This document shows positions 36,789 to 49,655 of a stretch of 64,000 nucleotides of DNA, one piece after another (the stretch's first letter is position 1; each line of letters opens with the position of its first letter). Both the position numbers and the translations under genes were made by a program. The notes beneath the pieces were generated by a model. It saw only the letters and a list, made by a program, of their open reading frames with translations. It did not search any database and was not told where the DNA came from. Origin of the DNA: Acanthosepion lycidas (Eukaryota; Mollusca; Cephalopoda; Sepiida; Sepiidae); contig OZ010581.1 of the NCBI GenBank assembly GCA_963932145.1, forward strand, positions 89,449,055 through 89,513,054. Direction: 5' to 3'.

Positions 36789-38408
36789 TTTGGGAGTTGA
36801 GTGGGTGAGTGTATCTATATATCAACTGGAATTTATACCCGTTTATTTTTCTCTTTTGCCTGATTTCTTTCAATGTTTCTTCTCCGAGGATATACTAAAA
36901 AATATTCAGCGGTTTTAAACTATCTAACAAAACACAGGTTCGATAACCAATTAAAATTTACGGGGCTCCTCTGTCGTGATGTGACACTATCCCGCCGGTT
37001 ACAGAGACGCCATCATGTCAACTTATGTATTGCGTGAACGTCAGGTTTTTTATGAAGCTTGGACACTTCATGGAAGCTTGATAATTAAGTTCTCCACGGG
37101 AGATTCAAGCCCAGATAAAATTTGTACGGGAATCTGCTGGACGCAAACTATTTTGAGGAAGTGTTCGATATGGTAAACACACGAAATCTGTGATCATTTG
37201 AAGATATTTTTAAGGGACTATTTGTTATGTTTAATAACAATTAATTCTTGTCGCCTAGTGAAGAGATTTTTAACAAAACACCGTACCACCCAGGCCAGAC
37301 ATCAGCGTCTTACATTTTGAATAATTGCTGATGAATTTTTCAAAATCAAAACGGGAACTAAATTTGTGTTCTTCTAAAATATACAATTCCTGTAATGCAT
37401 TGGTTTCCAAACGGTGATGTGCGTTTCATAGGTCCGGTGCATAGCAAGTTAGGCGGAATGATTGAAAGAAAGAATAGTAGAAACAGTTTTTAAAAAATCC
37501 ATATGCCAAAAATAAATATGATTTCGAAATTTAAAATATTATCATGGATTACTTGTAATTGCAAGCTTGGGTCCCAGGATAAATGGTTATAAATAATTAT
37601 TGGCCGATTTTATCATTGTGATATATTTGCATTATATCAAGTATTAAGAACAGAGTAACTAGGGCCCACAAATTGGAGGAGAGAGAGAGTTTTCAATAAT
37701 AATGTTCCTACGTCGAATCCGCGGCTATTTCCATTTACCTTCTTTGCTGAAGGGATACTTGCGCCTTTTCACTGAGATTTCCATTTTGTGAGGTGCGAGC
37801 AAATTTTCATTCCGAAAATGCGGCCCAAAGAAAAAAGCTTGGGGACCACTGCTTTGCGGCATAAAATTATTATTCATTGAATTTCTTTCGATTTTAATCA
37901 ATAAGACATTTAGAGTACTCTGTATATAGCCCTCGCTCAATAGATTATGGGAGTCTAAACTTGTTCGTTGCCCTGATTTTAACAAACAATAGTTTTGCCT
38001 GTGGTCAGATCGATATTAATGTTGAAACAAAAACGACTGATATATCGGGTTGAAGTGCGAGTGTGTGTGTATTTATTAGAAAGAGAGGGGGAGACTGAGA
38101 AAGAGGGTGAGAGAAAGAGGAAAATCAAGATAATGACTGAGAGTTATAGGAAATTTTGAAGAGGATCAAAGAAATAATGTATCTAGCTAAATAATGTATC
38201 TAACTAAAGAGATATAACGAGATATAACGAGATATATGGCATTGTCCTGAATAAATTCGATCTATCAGTCTAACGGTCGATACTGCCAGACATCTAACGA
38301 TAGGAAGATATTTATATGGATGGATTCGATACTTAAAGAATGATAATATCCGTTGGGCTACTTTTCATTCCACGTATTTAACTTTGTCAGTTAATTGCAA
38401 CACTTTGA

Positions 38409-38410
<2 letters not shown>
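36786..38410. other. No gene seen
   Basis: No long frames. GA-rich low complexity near 38,080-38,130 and a short duplication (ATAATGTATCTA) near 38,180. Confidence 0.5.

Positions 38411-38472
<62 letters not shown>
38411..38472. repeat. (TA)n microsatellite
   Basis: About 60 bp of TA. Confidence 0.95.
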
Positions 38473-38476
<4 letters not shown>

Positions 38477-39067
38477 ACAATGGACACGACCAGTGTACAG
38501 AAATTCATAGAAAACAGATAAAAATAAATTATATATCAATAAACAAACAGGTATAGAGAAAAATTTAAATATATTGATCGAATGCCTGTGGCATTGATCT
38601 ATGAAATCGACAACCACTCGATCTTCTTCTGACCTAAGCCTTAGAATTTTGTTCTACATCTTTTAGATTCAGTCGATAAATTGAGGGTGAAAAGAAACAT
38701 AGAACCTATGAAAAGATGTCAATTTACACCCACTTAACATCTCTCAACGAATCCATATCAGGAAACAAGTTTTTTCTGAGTTAAATAGCTAGAAGAAAAT
38801 AACAAGAGAATGGTAAGAGTGTCTAATTTGAATTGTACATGTACCAAAGTTATTTTCCTATAAACGTGAAGATTAAGTTAATATTTATTGGTCCTGAACA
38901 AATCAGATACGCATTGGGGATTGAAATGATTCTGTTTTGCACAACCATTAAGCACCTCTCAATATCAGGCGGCCAAACTGAAGAATATCGGTCAGTTTTA
39001 TTACTATTTTTACCAGAATATGTACGAATTAAAATCTTTAGGTAATTTAATAAGTTTCTGTGTGTGC

Positions 39068-39116
<49 letters not shown>

Positions 39117-40065
39117 CTTTGAAATTCTGGTGAAAAGCGAAATAAATTATTTTAATTCTGTGGCACGCTAATGTTGAGTCAAATAGTCTTACAGTGGTTA
39201 CTTTAAGTACATTAGGTTAATTTAAGAAAAAAAAAACATTTCAGATTTCCGTTTTCTTCCCACCAACTTCGCTGATTACAACAAAGAATACACCAAATGC
39301 ATTTAATAGATTTTTTCTTTACCACAAAAACTGACGAGTGAATAAAAATCTGAACGAAGAGATGAACTGAAATTGCAATAGTTTTCGGACTCGTCCAGTA
39401 ATATTTACTTATTAATGCATTTCAAAAACAGCACACAAGTCTTGGAAGCTCGGGAAAGAATTAAGTTAGCAAAGAAATGGTACTCCCACACGTTAAACTC
39501 GAGAAACAGAGAATTTTGAGAGAATTGGAACAAAATAAACCTGGAAATAAATGGAAACATTAGATAAATATCTTTGCTGGGGAATGAGAAAATTGAAGGA
39601 AACTGCGTTGACGGGGTGAAGGTAAAATTCGTGGAATTCATTGAGGTGAAGTCTTTTTCTTAACAAGAAAAACAGATTGGAGAACAGCCCAGCTTATAAA
39701 ACATAGAATTGCCTGTGCAAGTTGAGATAATCTTTTATTTAAAACAATATTTGTTTGGATGTTTTGTTTTGTCTTCCATTGTATAAAAGATTTGCTAACA
39801 CTAAGATGAAAAATACCCACTCTTCACATAAGTATTGTACACTTGGAAAAATGAAGAATTTATTGGAAGAAAGATTTATACGAAAAATATAATCAGCACT
39901 TGAGAAAGTCCGTAACTACAGATTGTTAAACATATTGAGTAGAACTTACACTGGATGAGGCAAGAAAAGCACAGATTTTCAGGACAGAATTTTTGTTATT
40001 TTCGAAATAATTCATTTACAGTTAGTCACAAAAATTCGATGAAGAATGAAATTTTCAACGAATTA
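38473..40065. other. No gene seen
   Basis: Short frames only; a TA/TG tract at 39,069-39,116. Confidence 0.5.
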
Positions 40066-40094
40066 CCATATCTATCTATCTATCTATCTATCTG

Positions 40095-40182
<88 letters not shown>

Positions 40183-40355
40183 TGCGTGCGTGTGTATGCG
40201 TGTGCGTGCGTTTTTGTGTGCTTGTTTGTATGTGGGTGGGTGTATGTGTGTGTATTTCATTGAATAATATAGACATATTATATCTATTTATTTTTATAAT
40301 AATCCTTCGCAGTCCTCTAATCAATTTCTTGAGGTTAAGATGAAATTCATCAAAG
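40066..40355 (-). mobile_element. Penelope-like N-terminal fragment with TG/TA tail
   Basis: On the minus strand GGATTATTATAAAA, then TATGTCTATATTATTCAATG match the copy at 2.87-2.97 kb, and the frame reads MSILFNE. It passes into CA-rich sequence (40,152-40,250), then (TA)n (40,098-40,151), then a (TCTA)n run (40,069-40,093). Confidence 0.5.
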
Positions 40356-40822
40356 AAGGCGTCGTAGTTTTTTTCCTACCCAAGTCCTTTCGATCTCCTC
40401 CAATATCATCCTTGGGTGAGCTACAACGATAAACGTAATTTACCTGTGATAAAATCTGCATTTCATTGTGTAATAATAAACAACTTCAAATTCTCAAAAC
40501 CCTCTATGCTACGTTATGGCGGTGGGAAAGTATTAAGCCGAGATAGCTGGTCAAGACAAATAACATTGCATATTCTTTTTTGTATTTTATCAAGAATCTC
40601 TGATTACGTAGCTGAAGCACTAGACCAAATGTGACAGCTAGGAAAAGAGGTAAAAATATTATTATTAACAATATTCGTGTCACGCAAAACATTTAATTCA
40701 GAATTCTTCGAGACTTGCAACCCTGAAAGACAAAAGACTCAATTCAGTTTATTTAGCATACAGCTGACGTGATAACAGATGTGTTCAAATCTTTCCCAAA
40801 TTAATTCATAATTCATAATTAA
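40356..40822. other. No gene seen
   Basis: A 72-codon + strand frame at 40,416-40,634 shows no recognised domain. Confidence 0.45.
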
Positions 40823-41541
40823 TAAACTGTTGTGTCGGAAACCTACCACCCCCCTCTTGAAGATGAACTTGTCTGCGTCTGTGAACAAAGACTTTAAATA
40901 GTGACATGTCAGTTGACATGGAAGGAGACCGAGAGACAGACTCTCGGCGACTGTCGAACTCTCTGCCTTAGCAGAGGGGAACCCGGACGAGGCTTTGCCG
41001 AAGGGCAAGGTTTCGTCCGGGGAGGTTGACTGGGCCTGAACACGTCTAGGCGGGTTCAGAAAGGCCATATTTTTGGCCGAGCCTACGGACTCGGAGATAC
41101 CCACATTAAACCGGCCTTGTGCCACATTCGGTCCTCGTGGGTGGATTGATAAATACCAGACCGAGAGACAGACTCTCGGCGACTGTCGAACTCTCTGCAT
41201 TAGCAGAGGGGAACCGGGACGAGGCTTTGCCGAAGGGCAAGGTTTCGTCCGGGGAGGTTGACTGGGCCTGAACCCGTCTAATCGGGTTCAGAAAGGCCAT
41301 ATTTTTGGCCGAGCCTACGGGCTCGGGGATACCCACATTAAAACGGCCTTGTGCCACATTCGGTCCTCGTCGGTGGATTGATAAATACCAGACCGAGAGA
41401 CAGAAGTTCTTAGCTTAGCTAGTTATTGATTACACAGGCGATTTCTGTACCTTTTTTTCCAACCAATTAAAACCCTTTTTATTGTTACGTGTTATTTAGC
41501 GTTTGTCTCTACTAACCCCAAATCAACATCATAACATAAAC
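40823..41541 (+). mobile_element. Solo LTR with 5-bp target duplication
   Basis: The body (40,828-41,536, 709 bp) starts TGTTGTG and ends ATAACA and is flanked on both sides by TAAAC (40,823-40,827 and 41,537-41,541). Inside are a TATA-like TTTAAATA (40,893) and ATTAAA (41,466), as in a U3/R/U5 LTR; a GC-richer tandem duplication occupies the middle. No internal retroelement coding region is attached, so it is a solo LTR left by LTR-LTR recombination. Orientation is inferred from the TATA and polyadenylation-like signals. Confidence 0.7.
40927..41404 (+). repeat. 232-bp tandem duplication inside the solo LTR
   Basis: Two near-identical 232-bp units (40,927-41,158 and 41,159-41,390) start GACCGAGAGACAGACTCTCG; a third unit is only 14 bp long. 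Each carries GC-rich sequence and ends GGATTGATAAATACCA. The few differences suggest a recent duplication relative to the LTR. Confidence 0.9.
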
Positions 41542-42518
41542 TCAGCCGGAATTTGCGCTCGAGTTCTCTTTCTGAGTTGCTAAATGTTACATTACCCGTA
41601 CAGCCACGTAAAAATGTAAGGCCAATATTCAGAATATTTTTTTTATTATCATTCTGTAATTATTTTAATAAAATTTCCATTCGTTTTTTGTTTTTTTTCA
41701 TCATCTTAATTTGGGTCTATAAATTTAGAGAAAACTATGAGAATTAAAGTACCAGGTACTTTCAAGAGATGAACTCGCCAACGTTAAGTTACTAGCTCGA
41801 CTTTTGTAGACATCATCTTAAATGCTGCTACCAAAATTAAACAGACAAAACATATAGAATTTTGCGGTTCTCACCTCCCCAATCAACTATCTAATTTTCT
41901 GTTTCAGTAAAAAGTGAAGAATTTTGAACAGAGTAAAAGTTGTATTCAAATCATGTCGGAAGTTGTTATTTTATATCCTATGTTCTTTACAGTAGAAGTC
42001 GAAGACGTTATTAAGCTGAGATAGAAAGGAACTAAAATAAGATCAAGTCAAAGTGGACATGAAAGACGATGGCGAAATGGCTTCAAGAAAAGAAACGTAA
42101 TTAAAAATAAATAGGATACCTCTCTTATGAACTAATAATGAATTTCAATATTTACCAAGCGTAGCTAATTCTGTCCCAGGGCTACAAATACGGTTCTAGA
42201 TTAAACGGAGATTAGTGGATGTTTAAAGTCATTTTTGTCAACATCTACATTTTTGAAGCGTTGATCAAGGTTAACTCAAGCTAAGTAAATATCTATACAG
42301 TAGATAATAGATTTATTCTTTATGTTCGGTTGGAGGCCAGAGTATTGCTACGTTTTCTAAAGAAGACATTTTGGGGTCTATCTAAACAGTATGGTTGGTG
42401 GGCGATGTAGCGAAGTAATAAATTTATTACTATGATGGTAAGAAGTAAAACTCAAATATATTAGAAATATCCAGAATGGGTAAACAAATATATACTCAGA
42501 TCATCATTTAAATAGGAT
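41542..42518. other. No gene seen
   Basis: AT-rich DNA without recognised features. Confidence 0.5.
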
Positions 42519-42535
42519 TTTCACACACACACACA

Positions 42536-42633
<98 letters not shown>

Positions 42634-42635
42634 AT
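42519..42635. repeat. (CA)n/(TA)n/(TG)n microsatellite
   Basis: CA run, about 87 bp of TA, short TG run. Confidence 0.95.
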
Positions 42636-42674
42636 GAATGTTTTAAAATTAGTTTAGTTGAGTCAGCTAACTTG

Positions 42675-42698
42675 ATTTCACACTAACGATATCCTCAG
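42675..42698 (-). other. Hammerhead-like core motif (weak stem)
   Basis: Minus strand: CTGAGGA, 12 bases (TATCGTTAGTGT), GAAATC. The core halves and spacing fit but stem II pairs poorly. It lies beside the (TA)n tract. Confidence 0.25.
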
Positions 42699-43169
42699 GT
42701 GATTTTTATCAAATGACCTCTTTACGTTTTACTTAAAAAACAAACAAACAAACAAACAATGAACGCTATATTACTGTTTTCAAAAATAAATAAATATCCC
42801 ATGTTGGGTGTAACAGAAATGGAGGAGGATTTGAAGAAAGAAGAAGATAATAGAAAGGAATAGCAAGTATATTGTAAATCTATCCGTGGGGGCGGGGGTA
42901 ATTGAAATTTATATTACTTTTTTATTTTTATTTATCCAGCCTAAAAGTTGTAATGTGTAAACTGTCAGTCTTTTATATTGTTAATTTCATGTATACTCAT
43001 TGTTTTGTCTTTGTCGCCTGAACAGAATATTATGGTCAGTTGGGCATCGTCAGAATTGGTCTTTATACTTGAACTTGGCCTGACGATTTCGCATAATCAT
43101 GAAATAGTTTGTCTCCGCTGGGTGTTGACTACAATGTCCTATCCATATATGTGTGTGTGCGTGTGTGTG

Positions 43170-43223
43170 AGTTTCATATTCGATGAAAATATTTGTTCAT
43201 ATTTACACACTCACGCACGCACG

Positions 43224-43322
<99 letters not shown>

Positions 43323-43620
43323 TTCTATAAATACACACACAAATACTTATATATATCATATTCTGTAAAAATATTTGTTTATTTTATATACACACACATA
43401 TATATATATATCATATTCTGTAAATACACACACACATATATATATATATCATATTCTATAAAAATTCTGTGTTTATTTTTAGACACAGACACACATATGT
43501 GTGTGTGTGTGTAAGAATGTGCAAATATTTTTCATTTCACATTCATTAAAAATATTTGTGTATTTTTACACACACATACACACGCACATATATATGTGCG
43601 CTTGTGTGTGTTTGTGTGTT
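43170..43620. repeat. Compound minisatellite of (CA)n, (TA)n and a unique core
   Basis: At least four units share a core of the type CATATTC, TAAAAATATTTGT, TTATTT followed by CACACACA and TATATATA (cores near 43,175, 43,360, 43,450 and 43,530). One unit has expanded its CA and TA runs to about 30 and 64 bp (43,229-43,320). The 178-codon frame across it is a by-product of repeat translation. Confidence 0.75.
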
Positions 43621-44214
43621 ATAAACTTATATGTTCACAGTACAAAGGAATATAATGCGAGCTGCAAGACTGATGCACCAGTTATGTTGGGAAAGCCCAA
43701 TCATTTCAGTTTGAATATTTTGTATTTGACATGGTCTTCTGTTCATGGCATCAGAAAAAATAAGTGTTTTAAGAGTCAGATGTTTTAAACAATATTTGGG
43801 GATTTAAAAATGCGTATGTTCTAATATTATATATTGAATGTCTTGGTAATAATAATGAAATTCCATTACCTTTAAATATAACCACATTTCACAACATCAG
43901 TAAATATAAAGATCTGTGCAGACTAAAATTAATTTCTGTTTAAACATTTCATGCAAAATGGACCATTATTCAGTCTATCGTGACGAAGTAAATTTGAAAA
44001 AGGTGAAAATTATTGAATCCCAAACAAAAAGCATAAAGTAGGACATATTTCCCCAAGTAGCATAAGTAAAATTTGAGATATTATAAGTTATCCCAAATAC
44101 AACGATTGCTTTCATCCTTTGTGCTCGTAATGAATTCATAATTCATCGCAAGTGACCTTCTTCTTGAAGAATTTCTTTTTATTATTTCTGCATCGGACAA
44201 GGAGAAATATATAA
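43621..44214. other. No gene seen
   Basis: AT-rich DNA between the minisatellite and the ORF1 relic. Confidence 0.5.
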
Positions 44215-45680
44215 TTAGTGTTGATCTCCTGTGTTTAACATGGCCGTAGAATGGACACTGAAGGCCTCTCTTGAACCCGTTTCCATCTGAGTATTGGTGC
44301 AGGCATTGGGAGACAGGCCACCGACGTCCAAGGGGAAAATTAACTTAATAGCTCTATACATGGAAAAGTGAACAAAAAGCGAGATCCTCCCTGCAAAAAA
44401 TTGTTGTAATTTATTAAGCGTTTCGTTGTCGAAACACGCAATGGCTTGAAACATGAAGAAAACTTGGTTTGCATCTCCTACCATGGACCAAATCTGCTGC
44501 CCGGCCTCACCGGCACGGATCTCAGTCAAAACCTTTTTGGGAAGTTCATTGGATCTTCAGCATCTAAATCTTCAATCTTCCTGAAATATAGAAGAGTCTT
44601 TAGATTCTTTAATTTTTTAGAGTGAAGAGGAGCCTTGTTTTCCAACTCCTTGGAGACCCGGCACACGTCCACTCCTATGTTGTATAAGGGTTTTGGTTTC
44701 TTTATGTGAGAATTTTCTGCAGTATCAGGAGACGTATTCCTTTGTCTTTTAGATAGTTCTTATTTGGAGGAGTGCACGCGAGAGTTTTGACTGGGGAAGG
44801 CTTTGGGGTAATGGAGGTATTGGTAGCGGTGGGACGGTCTTTTGAAGCAGCCTTTTTTAGGGTTGTAAATTTGGAGGGCGTGGAAGATGGAGATCTCACG
44901 ACAGGAGGAGGAGCCATAATTTGTTTCTTGGAAGAAGGGGAAGACGGTGTCGTGGAGATAGGACAAGATTTTTGGGGTAACCGTTTTTCCTTTAGAGATT
45001 CTTTAATTTTTTGTAGTTTTTCTACCTTCTCAAAAGAAGGCTCATAATGTAGTTTTTGTCGTAGTTTATCTGCATTACAGGCCGCGTAGTTGCCCTTTGA
45101 GCTGGTAGAGGGAATGGAACTGTATGTGTCACTAAACTTGTGGGTTTCATTGGGACGAGGACCTGCTGCCTGTAGTTTTCCTCTAACCTTATCAACAACC
45201 TGCCATTTTCCTCCTCTTCAACCTCACTAGCGGCGGGAAAAGGCTTTTAGGGGAGTGTGGGCCGAGAGAGGGGCGCAACCGGGGGTTTTACTACACCGGT
45301 CCTGGCTGCTGGCATGCCTATTACAGGCGAGATGGAAACAACAGACTCGGACAGAGGGGAATTTGGGTCGCCGGGGGCCAGAACTACAGAGTCCTTCTTT
45401 TCTGGACAGGAAGAGGAGAGGTAGCCAGTCTCTCCACACTTCCAGCAAGTTTGTCTTCTGTCTCTAACTATGATAGGCATTTTCTGGCCCTCAACATTCA
45501 GGCAGTTAGGGATGGAGACGAAGGCCTTACAATCAACTATTATTTCAAAGCCCCCGGTCAGATCATCGGAGGAAGCACTAAGTATCTCTCCGAATTGGCA
45601 CAAGTCCAAGTGTTCGCCGACAATCTGAGGAGGGAGCTCGTATACTGTCAAATTGGTCATATGCCTGCCTTGACTTAAAA
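44215..45680 (-). pseudogene. Gag-like / LINE ORF1 relic with CCHC zinc knuckle
   Basis: A minus-strand frame from the ATG at 45,660 reads MTNLTVYELPPQIVGEHLDL, then IPNCLNVEGQKMPI and the knuckle CWKCGETGYLSSSC (C-X2-C-X4-Y-X4-C, with Tyr where the zinc-binding His is expected). It becomes proline/serine-rich and stops at 45,247. Further broken pieces follow, including a Pro/Ser/Lys-rich stretch (44,917-44,702) and a C-terminal block with IWSMVGDANQVFFMFQAIAC (44,529-44,215). RNA-binding-like domain plus CCHC is the usual layout of ORF1 or gag in retroelements. No reverse transcriptase follows, and the region is GC-richer than its neighbours. Dead copy; the exact LINE family is not assigned. 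Confidence 0.65.
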
Positions 45681-46180
45681 GCTATTTAAAAAGGAAAACA
45701 AGAAACAAATTAACACGTAATAAATAAAGAGAAAATGAAAAAGTAAGACAATATAAACACGTAGAAACAAAGAAAGGTCTTGAGGGGGAGGGTTACATAA
45801 AATTAAGAAAAGAATATAAAGCCAAAATAATAATAAAAGAAAAGAAAAGAAATGTATAAAGTAAAATGAGTGTGAGTGAAAAAATATCAAACATTTTGGA
45901 AAAAACTATCAGTAAAATAAAACATAAGAAATAATAAAAAACAACAACTTATCTTAAAAAAAGAGTTCAAACAAAGAAAAGGACGTTCACATTGACAGAA
46001 AATTCCAGGCGCTGAAAGAATTACCGGTCGTAAACCGTCTGTAAAAAAAAGTATACTCCAAGTATAGTCATCACGCCACTTCCTATTTATTCACTTCCTT
46101 TATGATTACCCAATCTACTTAATAATGGAATCGCCCGTGTTAGTCATTTGCTATCTAATTTCAAACCACAATGTTGGCAA
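45681..46180. other. Purine-rich DNA, no gene seen
   Basis: A-rich and GA-rich sequence (45,690-45,960). No recognised features. Confidence 0.5.
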
Positions 46181-46385
46181 CGATACTTACCCTTATACAA
46201 TATATATATATATATATGCAATATCAGACAACACAACAATTAAACACCAAAGTAAATTCCCTAAGATCATTACAATTAATACAAAAATACTATATCGCAT
46301 AAATTGCAAAAAACGATTACAAATACTAGAAGCATTAACTATAAACACAAAATATCGACAAATATTTTAGAAATGCGATTACATT
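46181..46385 (+). pseudogene. Penelope-like endonuclease C-terminal scrap
   Basis: After a short TA run, the frame contains KILYRINCKKRLQILEALTI. This matches the [20 protein letters not shown] block at 56.4 kb, the typical end of the GIY-YIG-type endonuclease of Penelope-like elements. Only this fragment remains. Confidence 0.5.
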
Positions 46386-47400
46386 CTTTAAACAATATTA
46401 ATTAAAGAATTATTTATTATTACTCGCTTACATTCTACCAGATTTTGAATAGTGACATTTTTTGTCCTTCCCATGTGGTAACTGACCTTTCAATCAACTG
46501 ATGAAGCGCATGAACATTCTCAAATTTAAAAGCCTTGATAAACCAATGAAATCCTCACTTTGTATATAAACACATGCAACAAAATAAATCCTACATTCTC
46601 TTATAAAATCCCTTTGAGGCTAAAAATAGTTTTTCTTCTTCTCTTTTTATGATGTTGCACAAATACACACATAAAAACGAGCATATATATATATATATAT
46701 ATATATACATTCATCATTTTTATGTATGAATTTCCGTGAGAATCTGTTGTTTTCTGTTTAATTGCTAATGTATTTAAAATATATATCTAACAAATCTAGT
46801 ATAAATGAGACAAGTCAATGTTTGATTGTTATCTGAATAATTACAGTGGCAAAAAACAATAATACTTCATCCTGACAAACAAACTTGGTCAATTTTGAGA
46901 TTGATCCATCAAGGGTAATGCTAGAGATTTATTTTTTTCTGATCAACAAGTCTCCAGCCATCTTCTGACACATATAAGTGCAGCATTTCTATAAAAGCTT
47001 CATGCACAGCGTTAAAGTTCATTGATAGACATTCTCAGCGGATTTTAATGGCAGCAGTGACAGTCCGCACAATGATCACACCGAAATTCAGAGTCATTTT
47101 GGGGTCCAGACGTATGAACACGGACCGTTGGGGATTATTTAATTGTTTCATGAGGATAGTACCTTTTTCCATAACTAAACATCTACTTAGCACATTGCAT
47201 AATTGTGGAGTTATATAAGTATCGCCAGTCGTCTTCAGTCTTAAGAGAAGATGCAGCAGTACTGAAAGCGATATTCTGTAACGTGTGCAATCTATATATA
47301 TATGTATATACGTATAGTTTTCAGAACTAACAGCATAGGCGATCAACAATTTTCATCATAGTGTGGAGAGACTTAAATTACAACGCTCACTAGCCTTTGG
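46386..47400. other. No gene seen
   Basis: A short TA run at 46,685-46,706. The 104-codon minus-strand frame at 47,035-47,349 has no recognised domain. Confidence 0.45.
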
Positions 47401-47730
47401 CGTTTGTGAAAGGAACGTTGAACTATACCATATAATCGCAGAACACTGCTCAAATTGATTAGTTTCCATTCCTGCAACAAAAAGGTGTGTGCTTTTGCAG
47501 CAGAATCATTTCCGCCAACATAATGCCGGTGCTACTCAAAATGCTCCACAATATTTGGGATAAAATTACCTGGCTAGCAAAATCGCCTGACTTGTCTCAT
47601 TGAATACTTCTAAATGAACAAACGGCAAATTTTCTCTGGCCACAATTACATAGACATCTATTGGAATCAGCATGATCCCTGGATTAAAAATCTGCCCTTC
47701 ATCTGGTCCTTGAACATCCATCACTGAGAT
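47401..47730 (+). other. Possible DDE-transposase scrap, very weak
   Basis: Frames give LLQQNHFRQHNAGATQNAPQ and, shifted, WLAKSPDLS, which recalls the QQD...W..SPDL segment of Tc1/mariner transposases. The catalytic Asp is not there and stops are frequent. Confidence 0.2.
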
Positions 47731-48996
47731 TTTTGCCCGGAGAGTTAAAAATTAAAATTATGAAAAATTTTAAAATAATTAGTGGTTTTAAAAGTTTTTA
47801 TTTATACTCAATTTATAAAAAAAATTTATGATATTATTTTTTTGCTTTAAATTCAGTTTAAAATATATCCAAAATTTTGTGAATTGAGGAAATTAATTTT
47901 ATTTCTTCAAAATTCCAAGGAATTAGAGTTAATATAAGTGGATTAGCGACGTGAGGTTTTTGAGTTCCACAGAGTTTGCGATTTGAAGAAATCAATTTTA
48001 GGCCTGAATTGGAGTTTCCGCCCAAATCGGTCTTTTGGCCAGGATTGAATTAAATTTAACTTAGCCAGAATCAGAGTTAAAGTTAGAATTTGAAGTTCTA
48101 TCGAGTAAAATGACGAATTCAAAATTATTTCTTCAAAATTATCATTGTATTTTTCTAATCTGGACCAGAGTTCCCTTAAGTTTTAGCTTTCATTAACCCT
48201 CCGCATGAGCTAGCTTAACAGTCAGCACGGTGTGCGACATTTAAACTCGTATAAGATATGATGTTATGATCCTTGACTCGTTCAGTTAGATCTCTTTCAA
48301 CATTTGCTGTATTACATCAAATGTGGGATAGACCTGGGATAATATATTTCAGGAAGTTATCCACCATATTTATCACGGTTACCTTAACAGAAATCAAAAC
48401 ATTTTAGCACTCAAGGGAGATGTATAGTGTATTAATATAATATTGAGTATTATTGATACAAACCATCTTTTGATATTTGTATGCAAACTGATATTTATGT
48501 CATTATTACCATTTCGTGTGCGTATTATGGATAATGTCGTATTATACATGGGGAATTGCGGTATGTTACATTAGTTATTAGAACAAAACCATGTTGAAAT
48601 CGTTACATAATAGCCTTCGTGATCCGATACTAAGTTGTACCTCTTCAAGCGAATAATAAGTGACTAGTGATTAAATATATTTTTTTTTAAATTCAAAAGC
48701 GAAGTGTTACTCCGCAAGGCAAGAATTAAAAACAGACTTGCAATTTTGTCTTGATCAACTGTCAGATCTACGCTAAGTAGTAAATTAAGCACAGACGGTG
48801 GAACTGGGGGAGTTTTTTCAAGACATGATAAGCCGGAATTAAATAGGTTCCAATCGACAATTACGAAAAACATGTAAGCAACAAATGTATTGGGATTATA
48901 GACAAATATGACATGTTCAATTTTTTTAAGGACGCTGAGGGGACGGAAATGAGGATAATCTGACGTAAAGTTAATATCAACATATTTTTTTTTCTC

Positions 48997-48998
<2 letters not shown>
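47731..48998. other. No gene seen
   Basis: AT-rich; a motif ATTTCTTCAAAATT is repeated at 47,900 and 48,128. The minus-strand frame at 48,664-49,083 begins in the TA tract and has no domain. Confidence 0.45.
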
Positions 48999-49063
<65 letters not shown>

Positions 49064-49078
49064 TGTGTGAGTGTGTGC
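48999..49078. repeat. (TA)n/(TG)n microsatellite
   Basis: About 60 bp of TA, then GTGTGTGAGTGTGTG. Confidence 0.95.
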
Positions 49079-49263
49079 GCCATTATGCCAACAAATTAAG
49101 ACTGAATAAAATTTTTATTTAATTTTCCCAAATTTAACCATAACTTTTTGTTGTCACAAGCGTTTTACTTACTCCCATAATCCCACAAAACGGGAAGTCG
49201 TAAGGATGCTGGAAAACTAAATAATAAAATTAATTACTGCTTAAATATACATCCATATATATA

Positions 49264-49655
49264 TATAATGAAATGGACAATTATTTTAAGACATTTTGTG
49301 TTTATACATACTTTTTTATAGATACAAATATTTAAGCAAATACTCTGTTTATAATAAACAGTAATAACAACATTTACCGGTGTAAATGTCCGAGATATTT
49401 TCAGAAAATTACGCGTCCTTGGAGAGAAATCGAACCTGCATCCTATACTGAACCATCATATCACCTGACGTGCTTTTAACGATTTCGCCACAGAGAAGCA
49501 TCTCGGTTAGCGTAGTCGATTTTACTGGTTTCAAACTACAATTTCAAATGATTTTTTATGTATATTCATATCTGCTCATGGCTTATCAAATGTAAACAAA
49601 TGACGTCACGCATTATGAAATGGACAAAGTTCGACAATTATTTTAAGACATTTTT
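49264..49655 (-). repeat. SINE-like unit between two copies of a dispersed terminal motif
   Basis: ATGAAATGGACAA with ATTATTTTAAGACATTTT occurs at about 49,268-49,292 and again at 49,616-49,650. Between them, on the minus strand, TGGCGAAATCGTTAAAAG and GCAGGTTCGATTTC (49,490-49,425) look like the A- and B-boxes of a tRNA-derived SINE head. The left motif continues into sequence matching the palindrome at 17.46 kb. Boundaries are uncertain. Confidence 0.5.

Noticed and set aside
43170-43620. CRISPR-like spacing of repeats
   Set aside because: Units are low-complexity and tandem with no unique spacers, and the genome is eukaryotic.
44772-45047. 91-codon + strand frame rich in Gly/Val/Glu
   Set aside because: Antisense shadow of the Pro/Ser/Lys-rich ORF1 relic on the minus strand.
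47401-47730. Tc1/mariner transposase end
   Set aside because: QQN...WLAKSPDLS is suggestive only. Frames are broken and the catalytic residue is absent, so it was kept as a very weak note, not a finding.
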